Program-made: the position numbers and the translations under genes | The notes under the pieces: generated by a model | What the model was told of the DNA's origin: nothing | What the model saw: only the letters and a program-made list of their open reading frames with translations | The model's database searches: none | In this document: piece after piece, positions 18,110 to 28,476 of the stretch | Layout of the letters: every line of letters starts with the position of its first letter | How positions within the stretch are numbered: position 1 is the first letter of the stretch | NCBI RefSeq assembly: GCF_013426735.1 | Contig: NZ_AP023272.1 | Location: forward strand, 1 to 64,000 | Length of the DNA: 64,000 bases | From: Agrobacterium vitis | Lineage (GTDB): Bacteria > Pseudomonadota > Alphaproteobacteria > Rhizobiales > Rhizobiaceae | Direction of reading: 5' to 3'

Positions 18110-20935
18110 TCAGACGCGGGCTTTCTTTTCAGCAGCCGGGGATTTCGTCGCGGCGGGCGCGATAATGCCCGATGGCATCTGCTCGCGCAATTCGTCGGGT
18201 TGCTCGCTCATCACCGCTTTCAGCCGAACCGAAATGGACCCCTGCCGGTTTTCATTGGTTATCTTCTGGCCGACCAGATCGATGACATAAAAGGTATCGA
18301 TGACCTTTTCACCAAAGGTGGTGATACGGGCCGAGTGAATATCGAGCGACAGATCAGCCAGGACCGCCGTGACCTCGGCCAGCAGGCCGATGCGGTCGAG
18401 ACATTCGACCTCGATCACCGTAAACTTATTGGAAAGACTGTTGGAAATCGTCACATGCGGCTTGACGGTGAAGGTCTTGTTGCGTTTGCGGCCCTTGGTG
18501 CGGGTGGCAATCACTTCCGGCAGGCGCTTCTTGCCCGCCAGCACGTCTTCGATCATCTTGCTGATTGTATTGGCCCGGCGCATCTCGTCCTCGTCAATGG
18601 GAAACTCCCTGTTGATGAGAATGGTATCGAGCGCCCGGCCATCGGAGGTGGTGAAAATCTGCGCATCGGCAATATTGGCACCCGCCGCCGCACAGGCACC
18701 GGCAATGATCGACAACAGGCGCGGATGGTCGGGGGCAAGCACCGTGATCTCGGTGATCGCGTGGAAGGAATGGGTGCGGACCATGGTTGCCAACGCCTGA
18801 TCGGCCTTGTCAGCCTGGCGGATAAAATGCGCATGGCGCACCTGGTCTTCCAGCGGCACCGTCAGCAGATAGGGTTGGTAATGCAGCTTGGTATAGGTTT
18901 TCTGGTCCTTCTGGCTCCAGTCCGACAGGGCCTCAGCCAATTGCTCGGCGGCCTGTTTGGCACGCTCCTTGCGCGGGCTTTCGGAAAAACCGCCCGATAG
19001 CAGCAATTCGGTTTCATAATAGAGCGTGCGCAGCAACTGCCCTTTCCACCCGTTCCACACACCAGGACCGACGGCGCGGATATCGCAGACCGTCAGCACC
19101 AGAAGCATGCGCAACCGATCGAGCGACTGCACTTTCTCGGCGAAATCGGTAATGGTCTTGCGGTCGTGCAGATCGCGGGTCTGGGCGACCATCGACATCA
19201 GCAGATGCTGATCAATCAACCAGACCACCAATTCGGTCTGCTTGTCGTTCAAACCAAGACGCGGGCAGAGACGCCGGGCAACCTTGGCACCGGCAATCGA
19301 ATGGTCTTCCTGACGGCCCTTGGCGATGTCATGCAGCAGCACCGCGACGAACAGCACAGTGCGTTCCTCTATATTCGGCATCAGCTTGACCACCAATGGA
19401 TGGATCTCGGCATGCTGTCCCTGATCGACCTCGGCCAAGACGCCGACCGAGCGGATCAAATGCTCATCCACGGTATAATGATGATACATGTTGAACTGCA
19501 TCATCGAAACGATCCGCCCGAAATCCGGGATAAACTTGCCCAGCACGCCCGCTTCGTTCATCCGGGTCAGCATCAGCGCCGGGTCGCGTTTGGAGGTCAG
19601 GATGGAGAGGAACAGCCGGTTGGCCTCCTCGTTGTCGCGGAAATCATGATCGATCAGCGGCAGGCAGCGGGTAATCGCCTTGAGCGCATCGGGATGGAAT
19701 TCCAGTCCATGCAGATCGGCGACATGGAAAAACCGCATGATATTGATCGGATCACGCTTGAAAATATCCGGGCCGGACAGAGCGATCCGGCCCCTGTCCT
19801 CGATGAACTCAGGTGTGCCGGGAATGCGACGGGGCCGATGGGCAAAACGCCCAATGGCTGCGGTCAGTCCTGGAGCGGCCTTTGCCTGCTTATCCTCCAG
19901 GCTGGCACAAACGATCCGGGTCAGGTCGCCGACATTTTTGGCGACATGGAAATAATGCTTCATGAAACGCTCGACCTCCGACAGGCCGGGACGGGCATTA
20001 TAGCCGAGATTGCGGGCAATTTCCGGCTGGAGATCGAAGGAGAGCCGCTCTTCCGGCTTGCCGGTGGCGAAATGCATATGGCAACGCACCGCCCAGAGAA
20101 AATCGTCGGATTTCTGAAACATCCGCCATTCCTGGCGCGACAGAACGCCCAGTTTGACCAGGTCGGCGGGGTCGGAAATCCGGTAATAATATTTGGCGAT
20201 CCAGAACAGCGTGTGCAGATCACGCAACCCGCCCTTGCCTTCCTTCACATTCGGCTCGACCAGATACCGGGTATCGCCCGCCTTACGATGGCGTTCGTCG
20301 CGTTCGGCCAGTTTGGCGGCGATGAATTCAGGCGCGGTCTTTTCAACCACCTCCGCATCAAACCGTTTCTGCAACTCGCCAACCAGCAACGCTTCGCCGC
20401 AGATGTAACGGGTTTCGAGAATGGCGGTCCTGATGGTCATGTCGGTGCGCGACAGCCGGATGCATTCCTCAACGAGACGAGTGGCATGGCCGACCTTGAA
20501 ACCCAGATCCCAGAGAATATAGAGCAGGAATTCCACCGCCTTGCGGGCATCCGCCCCAGCCTTGACTGACAGCAGGAACAGGAGATCGATGTCGGACCCG
20601 GGAGCCAGGGTGCTGCGTCCATAACCGCCGACGGCAGCCACGGCAAATTCATGCTGGGTGGTGGGGTAGACCGACTGGGTGACAATACGGTGCACCAGCG
20701 CGATCAGACTATCCTGGAGATTGGAAATCATCCCGGCGCATTCCAACCCGCTGCCATTGGCGATCAGATGGCGCAGGGCCGCCTCCCGGCCATCGATGCT
20801 TGCCTTTTTCAGCAAGGGGAGAATGGCGGCGCGCGTTTCCGGCACTTTGCCATTCTGGAGCACGATGGACATGCATTCCGCCTCCAATGCCTTGAAATCG
20901 GGGAGCGTTGCGTCTGATGGATCGTGCTTTGCCAT
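18110..20935 (-). CDS. glnD: [Protein-PII] uridylyltransferase GlnD
   Basis: Bifunctional sensor of glutamine that uridylylates PII proteins when nitrogen is short and removes UMP when it is plentiful. 941 residues. Order: nucleotidyltransferase domain with [19 protein letters not shown] (catalytic G-S and D-x-D) at about residues 107-125; HD phosphohydrolase with [14 protein letters not shown] near 510; two C-terminal ACT domains, the first opening [14 protein letters not shown] near 725, the second [14 protein letters not shown] near 840. With rpoN and ptsN further right, the window carries several nitrogen-control genes. Confidence 0.98.
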   Translation of the reverse strand: MAKHDPSDATLPDFKALEAECMSIVLQNGKVPETRAAILPLLKKASIDGREAALRHLIANGSGLECAGMISNLQDSLIALVHRIVTQSVYPTTQHEFAVAAVGGYGRSTLAPGSDIDLLFLLSVKAGADARKAVEFLLYILWDLGFKVGHATRLVEECIRLSRTDMTIRTAILETRYICGEALLVGELQKRFDAEVVEKTAPEFIAAKLAERDERHRKAGDTRYLVEPNVKEGKGGLRDLHTLFWIAKYYYRISDPADLVKLGVLSRQEWRMFQKSDDFLWAVRCHMHFATGKPEERLSFDLQPEIARNLGYNARPGLSEVERFMKHYFHVAKNVGDLTRIVCASLEDKQAKAAPGLTAAIGRFAHRPRRIPGTPEFIEDRGRIALSGPDIFKRDPINIMRFFHVADLHGLEFHPDALKAITRCLPLIDHDFRDNEEANRLFLSILTSKRDPALMLTRMNEAGVLGKFIPDFGRIVSMMQFNMYHHYTVDEHLIRSVGVLAEVDQGQHAEIHPLVVKLMPNIEERTVLFVAVLLHDIAKGRQEDHSIAGAKVARRLCPRLGLNDKQTELVVWLIDQHLLMSMVAQTRDLHDRKTITDFAEKVQSLDRLRMLLVLTVCDIRAVGPGVWNGWKGQLLRTLYYETELLLSGGFSESPRKERAKQAAEQLAEALSDWSQKDQKTYTKLHYQPYLLTVPLEDQVRHAHFIRQADKADQALATMVRTHSFHAITEITVLAPDHPRLLSIIAGACAAAGANIADAQIFTTSDGRALDTILINREFPIDEDEMRRANTISKMIEDVLAGKKRLPEVIATRTKGRKRNKTFTVKPHVTISNSLSNKFTVIEVECLDRIGLLAEVTAVLADLSLDIHSARITTFGEKVIDTFYVIDLVGQKITNENRQGSISVRLKAVMSEQPDELREQMPSGIIAPAATKSPAAEKKARV

Positions 20936-21030
20936 AATCGTCCGGTTATCTGTTCCCTGCCGCTTGGAATGAGGCGGCTTTTGTCTGTAACGGGTTTAGC
21001 GTTTTTAAGGCGCTGCGGGCAACAGGATAG

Positions 21031-21048
21031 CCGATAATTCCTAAAATC
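21031..21048. repeat. Half-copy of a dispersed repeat (glnD-mutS gap)
   Basis: Exact second copy of CCGATAATTCCTAAAATC (also at 12765-12782), in the 183-base gap between mutS and glnD. It lies upstream of glnD. Confidence 0.55.
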
Positions 21049-21118
21049 CGTTGACTGAGCCAGAACCAGAAAGTCCAGAACCAAAAAGCAATGCGAGCCT
21101 GGATCAGGATTTGGCCGA

Positions 21119-23890
21119 TCAGGATTTCGCCAGGGTGGTTTTCAGACCGTAAAGCGCATCCAGTGCTTGCCTTGGCGTCAAATCATCCAGATTGAGGCCT
21201 CGCAATGCCTCTTCCACCGCCGACACCTGCGCCCCTGCCCCCGTTTTGCTCTCCCGCCTCTGACTGACCTGGAACAGCGGCAGGTCATCGATCAACTGGC
21301 TGGCCGGATTTTTGCGGTCGGCATCTTCGAGCTGCGACAGCACGGCGCGGGCGCGCTCCACCACCATGCCCGGCAGCCCGGCCAATCGCGCCACCTGGAT
21401 GCCGTAGGAGCGATCTGCGGCACCGGCCCCAACCTCATGCAGGAAAATCACCTCGCCGTGCCATTCCTTGACCTTCATGGTGACGTTCGACAGCCGGACA
21501 AGCTTTTCAGACAGCGCCGTCAACTCATGAAAATGCGTGGCAAACAGCGATCGGCAGCGATTGACCTCATGCAGATGCTCGACAGTCGCCCAGGCAATCG
21601 ACAGGCCGTCGAATGTCGCCGTACCTCGACCGATCTCATCGAGAATGACCAGAGACCGCTCGCCCGCCTGATTGAGAATGGCCGCCGTCTCTACCATCTC
21701 GACCATGAAGGTCGATCGGCCCCGTGCCAGATCGTCGGAGGCGCCAACACGGGAAAACAGTCGATCGACAATGCCGATATGCGCCGATCCGGCGGGCACG
21801 AACGCCCCCATCTGGGCGAGAATGGCGATCAGCGCATTCTGGCGCAGAAAGGTGGATTTACCGCCCATGTTCGGACCGGTCAGCATCCAGATCGCCCCGT
21901 GCTTCTGATCGCCTACCGGTGAAAGATCGCAATTATTGGCAATGAACGGGCTGGCCGCCTGTTTGCGCAAGGCCTGCTCGACCACCGGATGACGCCCGGC
22001 GACAATGGAAAACATCCTGCTGTCATCAACCAGGGGGCGGCAATAGCCCTGTTCCTCAGCCAAGACCGCAAGGCCAGCCGCCACATCGATCACCGCGAGC
22101 GCGCGCGCTGCCTTCTTGATGGCCTCGGCCTCAATCACCACCGCCTGACGCATCCGCTCAAACGCCGCAAGCTCGATGTCCAGCGCCTGTCCCGCCGCAT
22201 TGGCAATCCGGCTTTCGAGATCAGCCAGTTCGGTCGTGGTAAAGCGCATGGCATTGGCCATCGACTGGCGATGGATAAAGCGGGCCTTGGCCTCACCCTC
22301 GATCAGCGGCCCGGCATTGCCGGCGGTCACTTCGATGAAATAGCCCAGCACATTGTTATGCTTGATCTTCAGCGACTTGACGCCGGTTTCCTCGGCATAT
22401 TGCAATTGCAGCCCGGCGATCACCCGGCGCGACTGGTCACGCAGCGCCCGCACCTCGTCCAGCCCCTCATCGGCGCCCTCTCTCAAAAACCCGCCATCGC
22501 GCTTCAACAATGGCAGATCTTCCGCCAGTTGCGAGGCCAGCAGATTTTCGAGCGACGGCGACAGCATTTCGAGATCAGTGAGCGCCGAGGCAAGCTCATC
22601 CGGCAGGACAGCCCCACGCAGCAACCCAGCCACATCGCCTGATGTGGACAACCCATACCGGATCGCCGCCAGATCTCTTGGCCCGCCCCGGTCCAGCGCC
22701 AGCCGCGACAGGGCACGCGGCATATCCGGGGCGCGTTTCAAAAGGTCGCGCAGCCGTTCACACAGAAAACCGTCCGTCAACAGATAGGCAACCGCATCCT
22801 GCCGCTGCGCAATCGCCACAACCTCCGTCAAGGGCGACATCAGCCGCTCGGCCATCAGCCGCGCGCCGCCCCCGGTTACGGTTCGGTCAATAGTATTAAG
22901 CAGGGAACCCTGTTTCTGGCCGGAAAGGGTCTTCACCAATTCCAGATTGGCGCGGGTGGCCGCGTCAATAAACAGCGTCGAGGACGAGGATTGCCGCTCA
23001 GGCAACCCAAGCGGCGGACGCTCGGACATCTGGGTTTTTTCCACATAGGCAATCGCCGCCGAAGCCGCAGCCATTTCCGGCCGCGAAAACCCACCGAAAC
23101 CATCGAGCGTCTTGACGTTGAAATAGCGCGTGATGCGCCCCTCCGCCGAAGCGCTATCGAACAGCACCGATGGCTGCGGCACGACCACGCGGCCAAGCAC
23201 ATCGAAGGCCGGCTTCAGGTCCGGGTCCTGCATCAGCGTTTCGGCGACGATCACTTCACGCGGATCGATGCGGAAAATATCGGCCAGCAGACGGGTGGGA
23301 TTGGTTTCGGCCAGACGGAAGACGCCAGTGGAAATATCGATCCAGGCCAGCGCCAGTTCATCGCCGCTGCCGCGCACCCGTGCCAGCGCCATCAGATAAT
23401 TGGTCTCCGACGGTGACAGCAGCTTTTCTTCCGTCAGCGTTCCGGGCGTGACCAGACGTACCACGTCACGCTTGACCACGGATTTGGAGCCGCGCTTCTT
23501 TGCCTCAGCCGGGTCTTCCACCTGTTCGCAAACGGCGACACGGAAGCCGAGCGTGATCAGCTTTTGCAGATAATCGTCAGAGGCATGCACAGGAACGCCG
23601 CACATCGGAATGTCCTGGCCCAGATGCTGACCGCGCTTGGTCAGGGTGATGCCGAGCGCCCGCGACGCCTCGACGGCATCCTCGAAAAACAGCTCATAGA
23701 AATCACCCATCCGGTAAAACAGCAGTGAACCGGGATTGTTCGCCTTGATTTCAATATACTGTTCCATCATCGGGGTTGCCGTTGCACGGCTTTCTTGCGA
23801 CGTCAGGGCGGCGGTGTTGAGCACATCCGGTTCGGCAGCTTTGTCGATGATCACAGGTTCACGCTTTGCAAAATTGAGGTATCGGGACAC
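21119..23890 (-). CDS. mutS: DNA mismatch repair protein MutS
   Basis: Recognises mismatches and small loops and starts methyl-directed repair with MutL. 923 residues, slightly long because of about 40 variable N-terminal residues. The mismatch-contacting motif appears as [18 protein letters not shown] (the Phe-x-Glu wedge is FYEL). The ABC-type ATPase has Walker [16 protein letters not shown], Walker [17 protein letters not shown], and ATHFHEL at the C-terminal side. The upstream ATG gives the extra N-terminus; the conserved part begins at about residue 37 ([10 protein letters not shown]). Confidence 0.98.
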   Translation of the reverse strand: MSRYLNFAKREPVIIDKAAEPDVLNTAALTSQESRATATPMMEQYIEIKANNPGSLLFYRMGDFYELFFEDAVEASRALGITLTKRGQHLGQDIPMCGVPVHASDDYLQKLITLGFRVAVCEQVEDPAEAKKRGSKSVVKRDVVRLVTPGTLTEEKLLSPSETNYLMALARVRGSGDELALAWIDISTGVFRLAETNPTRLLADIFRIDPREVIVAETLMQDPDLKPAFDVLGRVVVPQPSVLFDSASAEGRITRYFNVKTLDGFGGFSRPEMAAASAAIAYVEKTQMSERPPLGLPERQSSSSTLFIDAATRANLELVKTLSGQKQGSLLNTIDRTVTGGGARLMAERLMSPLTEVVAIAQRQDAVAYLLTDGFLCERLRDLLKRAPDMPRALSRLALDRGGPRDLAAIRYGLSTSGDVAGLLRGAVLPDELASALTDLEMLSPSLENLLASQLAEDLPLLKRDGGFLREGADEGLDEVRALRDQSRRVIAGLQLQYAEETGVKSLKIKHNNVLGYFIEVTAGNAGPLIEGEAKARFIHRQSMANAMRFTTTELADLESRIANAAGQALDIELAAFERMRQAVVIEAEAIKKAARALAVIDVAAGLAVLAEEQGYCRPLVDDSRMFSIVAGRHPVVEQALRKQAASPFIANNCDLSPVGDQKHGAIWMLTGPNMGGKSTFLRQNALIAILAQMGAFVPAGSAHIGIVDRLFSRVGASDDLARGRSTFMVEMVETAAILNQAGERSLVILDEIGRGTATFDGLSIAWATVEHLHEVNRCRSLFATHFHELTALSEKLVRLSNVTMKVKEWHGEVIFLHEVGAGAADRSYGIQVARLAGLPGMVVERARAVLSQLEDADRKNPASQLIDDLPLFQVSQRRESKTGAGAQVSAVEEALRGLNLDDLTPRQALDALYGLKTTLAKS

Positions 23891-23992
23891 GGGGGTCGTC
23901 CAGACGACATCTAACGATGTTCAAGCGACAATGACAACCGATGCGGCGGCAAGCCACCCGCCTGCCCACAAAAAGCTGCGGTCGCACAAAGA

Positions 23993-24967
23993 TCAACCGC
24001 ACTCGCCTTTCAGAAATGGGCCTTTCAGAAATGGGCCGTCCAGAAAAGAGCCGCCTAGAAAAGGAATTGCCTTGGCAAGGCGGGCCATATCCTCCTGAAG
24101 CTCACCGCGCAGCCAACGCTTGAAGGCATCGACCTTGTCATTGCGGCGCGCGCCTTCTGGGCTGACGAAATAATGGGCAAGCCCTGTCGGCACTGCCGGC
24201 CCGAAGGGGGCCACCAACTGCCCCTGCTGTAATTGCTGCGAAGCAATGGTCTGCCAGGCCAGCAAGACACCTTGGCCGGCCAGTGCAGCATCCAGACACA
24301 GAGAGGCTTCGCTAAACACATGCCGTGTACAGACCGATCGCCCGGGAAGTCCGGCAGCGGCCAGCCATACATCCCAACTGAACATCGCCCGGCCATCTTC
24401 CACAATCGGCAAGTCCAGGAGATCGGCTGGTGATTGCAGGCGCTTTGCCATGGCAGGTGTGCAGACCGGAAAAACCTTCTGTTCCAGCAGTAACTCGGCC
24501 CGTACACCGGGCCAGTCACCACGCCCGACCCGAATACACAGATCGACATCGGAGCTTGATGGATCGATTAATCGGTCGCTTGCCTCCATTCTGAGATGGA
24601 TCGTCGGAAACCGCTTTGAAAACGCACCAATGCGATGCACCAACCAGCGTGCAGCAAAGACCGGTGCCACCGAAATCGTCAAAACCGTATCATCGCTCTT
24701 CAGCGCAAGTGCCACTGCCCCCGACAAATGCCGAAAGCCCGCACTCAAACGGTCAAGCACCGGCTCAGCCACATCTGTCGGCACCATGCCGCGGCTGGTT
24801 CGCTCGAATAATTGCAACTGCAACTGCTGCTCAGCCTTGATGACTTGCTGGCTGATGGCACCGATCGAAACACCAAGTTCGCTGGCAGCCGCTTGCAGGG
24901 AGCCTAGCCGCCCGACAGCCTCCACGGCCCGCAATCCATTGAGATGCACCAGATTGAGTTTGCTCAT
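23993..24967 (-). CDS. LysR-family transcriptional regulator, GcvA-like, with C-terminal repeat tail
   Basis: 324-residue regulator: winged HTH at residues 1-60 (LNGLRAVEAVGRLGSLQAAASELGVSIGAISQQ) and a periplasmic-binding-like effector domain at ~90-295, of the type found in GcvA/AmpR-like members (FAARWLVHRIGAFSKRFP). Its divergent neighbour is a small unknown protein gene 99 bases away and is the likely target. The last 20 residues are four pentapeptide repeats (PFLGG, SFLDG, PFLKG, PFLKG) encoded by tandem 15-bp units; normal family members stop before these. Effector unknown. Confidence 0.92.
   Translation of the reverse strand: MSKLNLVHLNGLRAVEAVGRLGSLQAAASELGVSIGAISQQVIKAEQQLQLQLFERTSRGMVPTDVAEPVLDRLSAGFRHLSGAVALALKSDDTVLTISVAPVFAARWLVHRIGAFSKRFPTIHLRMEASDRLIDPSSSDVDLCIRVGRGDWPGVRAELLLEQKVFPVCTPAMAKRLQSPADLLDLPIVEDGRAMFSWDVWLAAAGLPGRSVCTRHVFSEASLCLDAALAGQGVLLAWQTIASQQLQQGQLVAPFGPAVPTGLAHYFVSPEGARRNDKVDAFKRWLRGELQEDMARLAKAIPFLGGSFLDGPFLKGPFLKGECG
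24006..24065. repeat. Four 15-bp tandem repeats in the end of the LysR gene
   Basis: Units CCTTTCAGAAATGGG (24006-24020 and an exact copy 24021-24035), CCGTCCAGAAAAGAG (24036-24050) and CCGCCTAGAAAAGGA (24051-24065). The unit is a multiple of three, so expansion keeps frame and adds five residues per unit. Likely a slippage-prone locus. Confidence 0.85.
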
Positions 24968-25066
24968 CCAGGAAATCTATAGGCACAGCCCAAAAATCTC
25001 AATTGCCGATAGCAGAGAACTCTCTAGCCTTTGAAGGCCTGATACAGCACGGCAAAGGATGTAACC

Positions 25067-25309
25067 ATGAAGATTATCTGGAGGTTTTTCTCAAGGTCAG
25101 GATCTTCGGATACCCGCAATTACGCGGTGAGCAAAGATCCACTTCTGCATCCAGATTTGGTGGGTCTATCGCAACGGCAATTGGCCGATCTCGTTATCCC
25201 GCCCGAGCAACCAATGGAAATGCCAAACGATGAAGCGCTGGCAAAAACTACAGCGTCCTGCGTTTCAGCAAAAAGACACCTTCGACAGAGATCGCCAGAT
25301 TCAACCTGA
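25067..25309 (+). CDS. Small protein of unknown function divergent from a LysR gene
   Basis: Predicted 80-residue protein. The ATG follows AAAGG at a good distance. The N-terminus MKIIWRFFSRSG is basic and hydrophobic; the middle DPLLHPDLVGLSQRQLADLVIPPE resembles the short conserved patch (HP-x-l-x-m-s-x-R-x-L-A-D-L) that I recall from small rhizobial proteins near DUF1127. The C-terminus is basic and unstructured. No full domain is recognised. The 99-base divergent gap makes it the natural target of the LysR regulator. It could be non-coding, but the start signal and motif favour a gene. Confidence 0.55.
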   Translation: MKIIWRFFSRSGSSDTRNYAVSKDPLLHPDLVGLSQRQLADLVIPPEQPMEMPNDEALAKTTASCVSAKRHLRQRSPDST

Positions 25310-25353
25310 ACCGGACAGTTCCCAGCTTTCTTTACTGAAGGCGATCTTTTCGA

Positions 25354-25374
25354 GAAAGCCGGGCTTCGGCTTTC
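25354..25374 (-). terminator. Hairpin after olsB
   Basis: GAAAGCCG (25354-25361) and CGGCTTTC (25367-25374) form an 8-bp stem with a 5-base loop, 10 bases after the olsB stop on the minus strand. The following TCTCGAAAAG is not a strong T-run, so termination may be partial. It separates olsB from the convergent small gene. Confidence 0.5.
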
Positions 25375-25384
25375 CTGATATAGC

Positions 25385-26260
25385 CTAGCTCGCAAACCGC
25401 CCGGCATCCGCACCATAATAATTCACGTAGCGATCGGAAATGCTGGTGATCGGCAGAACGATCAGCACATCGGTGGTGTTGAAGGCATGATCGACCACAG
25501 CACCGGTGCCGATCATGGCGCCGAGACGCAGGTAACCCTTGACCAGCGGCGGCATGGCGGACAGTGCCTTGCGGGCATTGACGATTTCGGATGGCATCAG
25601 GTCCATGGGGCAGAACAGTTCCGGGCGGGCGCGAACCGCCCATTCGCCGCGGGCTTCGGCATTCTGCGCCAGAAAGGACAGAGCCAGCGCATGCTGTTCC
25701 GGCTGCACGCCTGGAAAAGAGGCGCAGCCGATCATGGCGCTCATATTGTGGCGCAGCGCATAGGCCCAGTTTCCCTGCCAGAGCAATTCTACCGTCCGCT
25801 TGGTGCGATAATTCGGCAGGACACAGGAACGGCCAAGCTCCATGAAGCGTTTGTCGGGATGGCGGGCGATCAGATCGTCCAGAGCAAATTCCGAGGCGGA
25901 ATAAAAACCGAAATTGGCCAGCGCAACTTCATGGCGCAGCAGCCGATAGGTGCCGACGATCTGATCTTCCGGATCACCCTCGATAGCGTGGTCCAGCACC
26001 AGAAGATGATCGCAGATTTCATCGAACGCATCGATATCGCGCTTCTGCCGCATGGCATCGGGCGGCAGCATGGCATTCATCTCTTCGACGAACACCCGGT
26101 AGCGCACCGCCTGGGCCGCATCGATTTCACGTGCGGTGCGGGCGAGCCTGGTTTCCAGCGTACCGATCCGGCCCAGTACATCGCCAGCAGGGCCGGACAC
26201 TGCACCGGAGGAACGCTCCGTTTCAGGTGTGACTGCACGATCAAGGAGTTCGACTGTCAT
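25385..26260 (-). CDS. olsB: L-ornithine N(alpha)-acyltransferase OlsB
   Basis: Transfers a 3-hydroxyacyl chain from acyl carrier protein to the alpha-amino group of ornithine, giving lyso-ornithine lipid, the first step of phosphorus-free ornithine lipid synthesis. 291 residues with a GNAT-like fold: AAQAVRYRVFVEEMNAML near residue 50, IVGTYRLLRHEVA near 101, and FMELGRSCVLPNYRTKRTVELLW near 138 are typical of the OlsB/hemolysin-like family. The OlsA-type gene 14 kb to the left completes the pathway. In rhizobia olsB is often phosphate-controlled; I did not find a clear Pho box in the 150 bases upstream. Confidence 0.92.
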   Translation of the reverse strand: MTVELLDRAVTPETERSSGAVSGPAGDVLGRIGTLETRLARTAREIDAAQAVRYRVFVEEMNAMLPPDAMRQKRDIDAFDEICDHLLVLDHAIEGDPEDQIVGTYRLLRHEVALANFGFYSASEFALDDLIARHPDKRFMELGRSCVLPNYRTKRTVELLWQGNWAYALRHNMSAMIGCASFPGVQPEQHALALSFLAQNAEARGEWAVRARPELFCPMDLMPSEIVNARKALSAMPPLVKGYLRLGAMIGTGAVVDHAFNTTDVLIVLPITSISDRYVNYYGADAGRFAS

Positions 26261-26413
26261 GGCGGTTCATCCGGCTCTGTTCAAACAAGACCTGTTAAAC
26301 ACGGATATGCGACAAGATGTTGACACAGGATACGCTGATTGCGATTTTTACGGCGGTTTTTCCCGTAAAATCAATGGATACTCCAAGATAATAATAGGAA
26401 ATTTTCTCGGAAT

Positions 26414-28048
26414 CTAGCCGTACAGTCTTGTACGATGTGTTTTCATCAGCGAGGCAATTTCATTCAGCAGGCGCTCGGGATTGACAGGCTTTTGCAAGAC
26501 AAGATCCGCGCCGCTGGTCAGCGCCTCGGCCCGGGCGGCATCCCTGAGATCGCCGGTCAAGACCAGGATGGGGCAACGCGGGCGGCGTTTCAATTGTTCG
26601 ATCATCCGCACATAGCGCAGAACTGAGCTACCATCGCCGCCGGGCATGCCGAGATCGGTAATGATCAGGTCCAGTTTTACCGCCTCTTCCAAAGCCACTT
26701 CACGCCGCAGGGCATCGAAATCATTGACCACGCCAACCATATGACCAGCTTTCTGCAACACGGCCCGCAACAGGGTTGCATTGACGAAATCGTCCTCTCC
26801 GACCAGAACATTCAGCACGTCCGGGACCTGTTTGCCCGGCTCCATGCCATCTCCCGACAGCAAGACATCTGCATGGGAGACATCGGCATCCTGTACATCG
26901 ACATGGGCCGCATCCACACCACTCATTAGCCCCCGCAGCACATCGCTCAAGGTTTGCTCACGCAGCGGACGGATCAGCCAGGCATCGAAACCGGTCAGCG
27001 GCCGTACCGGGCGCTCTTCCGGATTGACCAGATAGATGCGCCGAATTTTTCCCAGACCGGACAGCCGTCTGGCGAGATTGGCATCGTAATCGGAAATGCA
27101 GCGATGATCGACGATCAGATCCGTCAGCGTCGCATCCTGCCTCTCGACCTGATCCAAAAGGTCAAGCGCCTCTTCGGTTTTCTTTGCCCAGTGGCAAAAC
27201 CCGCCAAGCGTGCGAATGGTCATGGACGCGCCTTCAGCCGCCGGACCGTCGGGCGCCAGCAGCAGAACGCTGGACCCTGACAGCAGCGACTGCCGCTGGG
27301 CAACGGTTCGATCCTGCGCAATCGCCTTGGTTGGCAAGCGGATCTCGAAAGACGTTCCCCGTCCGCGCACGGTTTCAATAATCGACAGAGAACCGCCAAG
27401 CGCCATCATCAACCGCTGGGAAATGAACAGGCCGAGGCCCGTGCCGCCACTGCGCTGCACCGGGTCTCCGCCTTGCGAAAACTCGACGAACAGCCGAGTG
27501 CGCTCCTCCTCCGTCATGCCAGGACCAGTATCTCGGACCCGCACCACCAATTCGTCGCCAATGCAGTTGGCCGAAACCAGCACACCACCTTCGACGGTGA
27601 ATTTCACCGCATTGCCGATCACATTGAACAACACCTGCCGCAGCCGAGCGACATCGATATCGACTTCCTCGGGAACCCCGGACTGTGTCGTTGCGGCGAT
27701 CTCGATACCCTTGGCATGAGCGCGTGGCGACAACATTTCGACCACGCCTTCGATCAGACGCCTCGGCGACACACATTGATTGTGAAGTTCGAAATGACCC
27801 GTTTCAAGCGTCGTATAATCAAGAAGGTCAGCAATCAATTGCTGCAGGGATTCGCCCGCTTGCACGATGCCGGACAGGTAATTGCGCTGCTCTGGCGACA
27901 GATCGGTCCGGCCCAGCAGATGACTCATGCCGAGAATGCCGTTCAGCGGTGTGCGCATTTCATGACTGACAGTGGCAAGCAGACGGGTGCGCACCAGTTC
28001 CGCACTCGCGATGGATGGGAGGACAGGGCTCTGCGTCTTCGATAGCAT
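26414..28048 (-). CDS. Soluble hybrid histidine kinase with two receiver domains
   Basis: 544 residues without a sensor or membrane domain. HisKA starts almost at once, with the phosphoacceptor His29 in ATVSHEMRTPLNG; the HATPase has FNVIGNAVKFT (N box), RDTGPGMT and GGTGLGLFIS. Two receivers follow. The first is degenerate: VLLLAPDGP replaces the usual acidic pocket and the invariant Lys is Arg in WLIRPLR. The second is intact (acidic GEDD, phosphoacceptor Asp465 in ITDLGMPG, Thr498, Lys520 in LQKP). The lack of an input domain suggests control by a partner protein. Partner regulators are not adjacent. Confidence 0.9.
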   Translation of the reverse strand: MLSKTQSPVLPSIASAELVRTRLLATVSHEMRTPLNGILGMSHLLGRTDLSPEQRNYLSGIVQAGESLQQLIADLLDYTTLETGHFELHNQCVSPRRLIEGVVEMLSPRAHAKGIEIAATTQSGVPEEVDIDVARLRQVLFNVIGNAVKFTVEGGVLVSANCIGDELVVRVRDTGPGMTEEERTRLFVEFSQGGDPVQRSGGTGLGLFISQRLMMALGGSLSIIETVRGRGTSFEIRLPTKAIAQDRTVAQRQSLLSGSSVLLLAPDGPAAEGASMTIRTLGGFCHWAKKTEEALDLLDQVERQDATLTDLIVDHRCISDYDANLARRLSGLGKIRRIYLVNPEERPVRPLTGFDAWLIRPLREQTLSDVLRGLMSGVDAAHVDVQDADVSHADVLLSGDGMEPGKQVPDVLNVLVGEDDFVNATLLRAVLQKAGHMVGVVNDFDALRREVALEEAVKLDLIITDLGMPGGDGSSVLRYVRMIEQLKRRPRCPILVLTGDLRDAARAEALTSGADLVLQKPVNPERLLNEIASLMKTHRTRLYG

Positions 28049-28476
28049 CTGCGCCTACTCCGGCAGCTGTCCGGCAAAGCCTTTCGGAAGAGGAGGATGA
28101 AACCCACCTTAGTTTCGGTGTTTTTTCCATCGTCCGGTATCCGGCGCGCCCACCAAGATCACGACATTTATCTGGCAACACCACCAGCATCCTGCACAAG
28201 ACGTCAGGTACGCTATGGTGCTTCAAATCCGCTGCATAACTCTCTCATTAAACCAAAGCCGATTTGATGAATTATGCAGTAGCAAAGCCCCGTCAATGTT
28301 TTGTTACGACCGGCACACCACGTTCAATCTCGGTAAACCGACCCTCAATGCTGCGTGAAAAAACCGCTTGGGGCGAGCGGCTCACAGCATGAAGCAATTC
28401 TGTTCCATGCCATGCTACACCTTTTGGGGAAAATTTCCATCACTAGTTCGACGTGGTCGAGCGGGAAATTTCGCCC
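28049..28476. other. 428-base gap between hybrid kinase and lspA
   Basis: No gene is supported here; short frames have no ribosome site or family match. The gap holds the palindromic repeat at 28232-28281 and the promoter region of the hybrid kinase. Confidence 0.6.
28232..28281. repeat. Dispersed palindromic repeat, copy A
   Basis: CTGCATAA (28232-28239) and TTATGCAG (28272-28279) are exact inverted arms 50 bases apart overall. The right half, GATTTGATGAATTATGCAGTAG, matches the copy at 54.7 kb at 19 or 20 of 22 positions. Intergenic, upstream of the hybrid kinase. Confidence 0.7.

Noticed and set aside
19166..20569. Plus-strand 467-codon open frame
   Set aside because: Antisense shadow of glnD caused by high GC; no ribosome site or recognisable domain.
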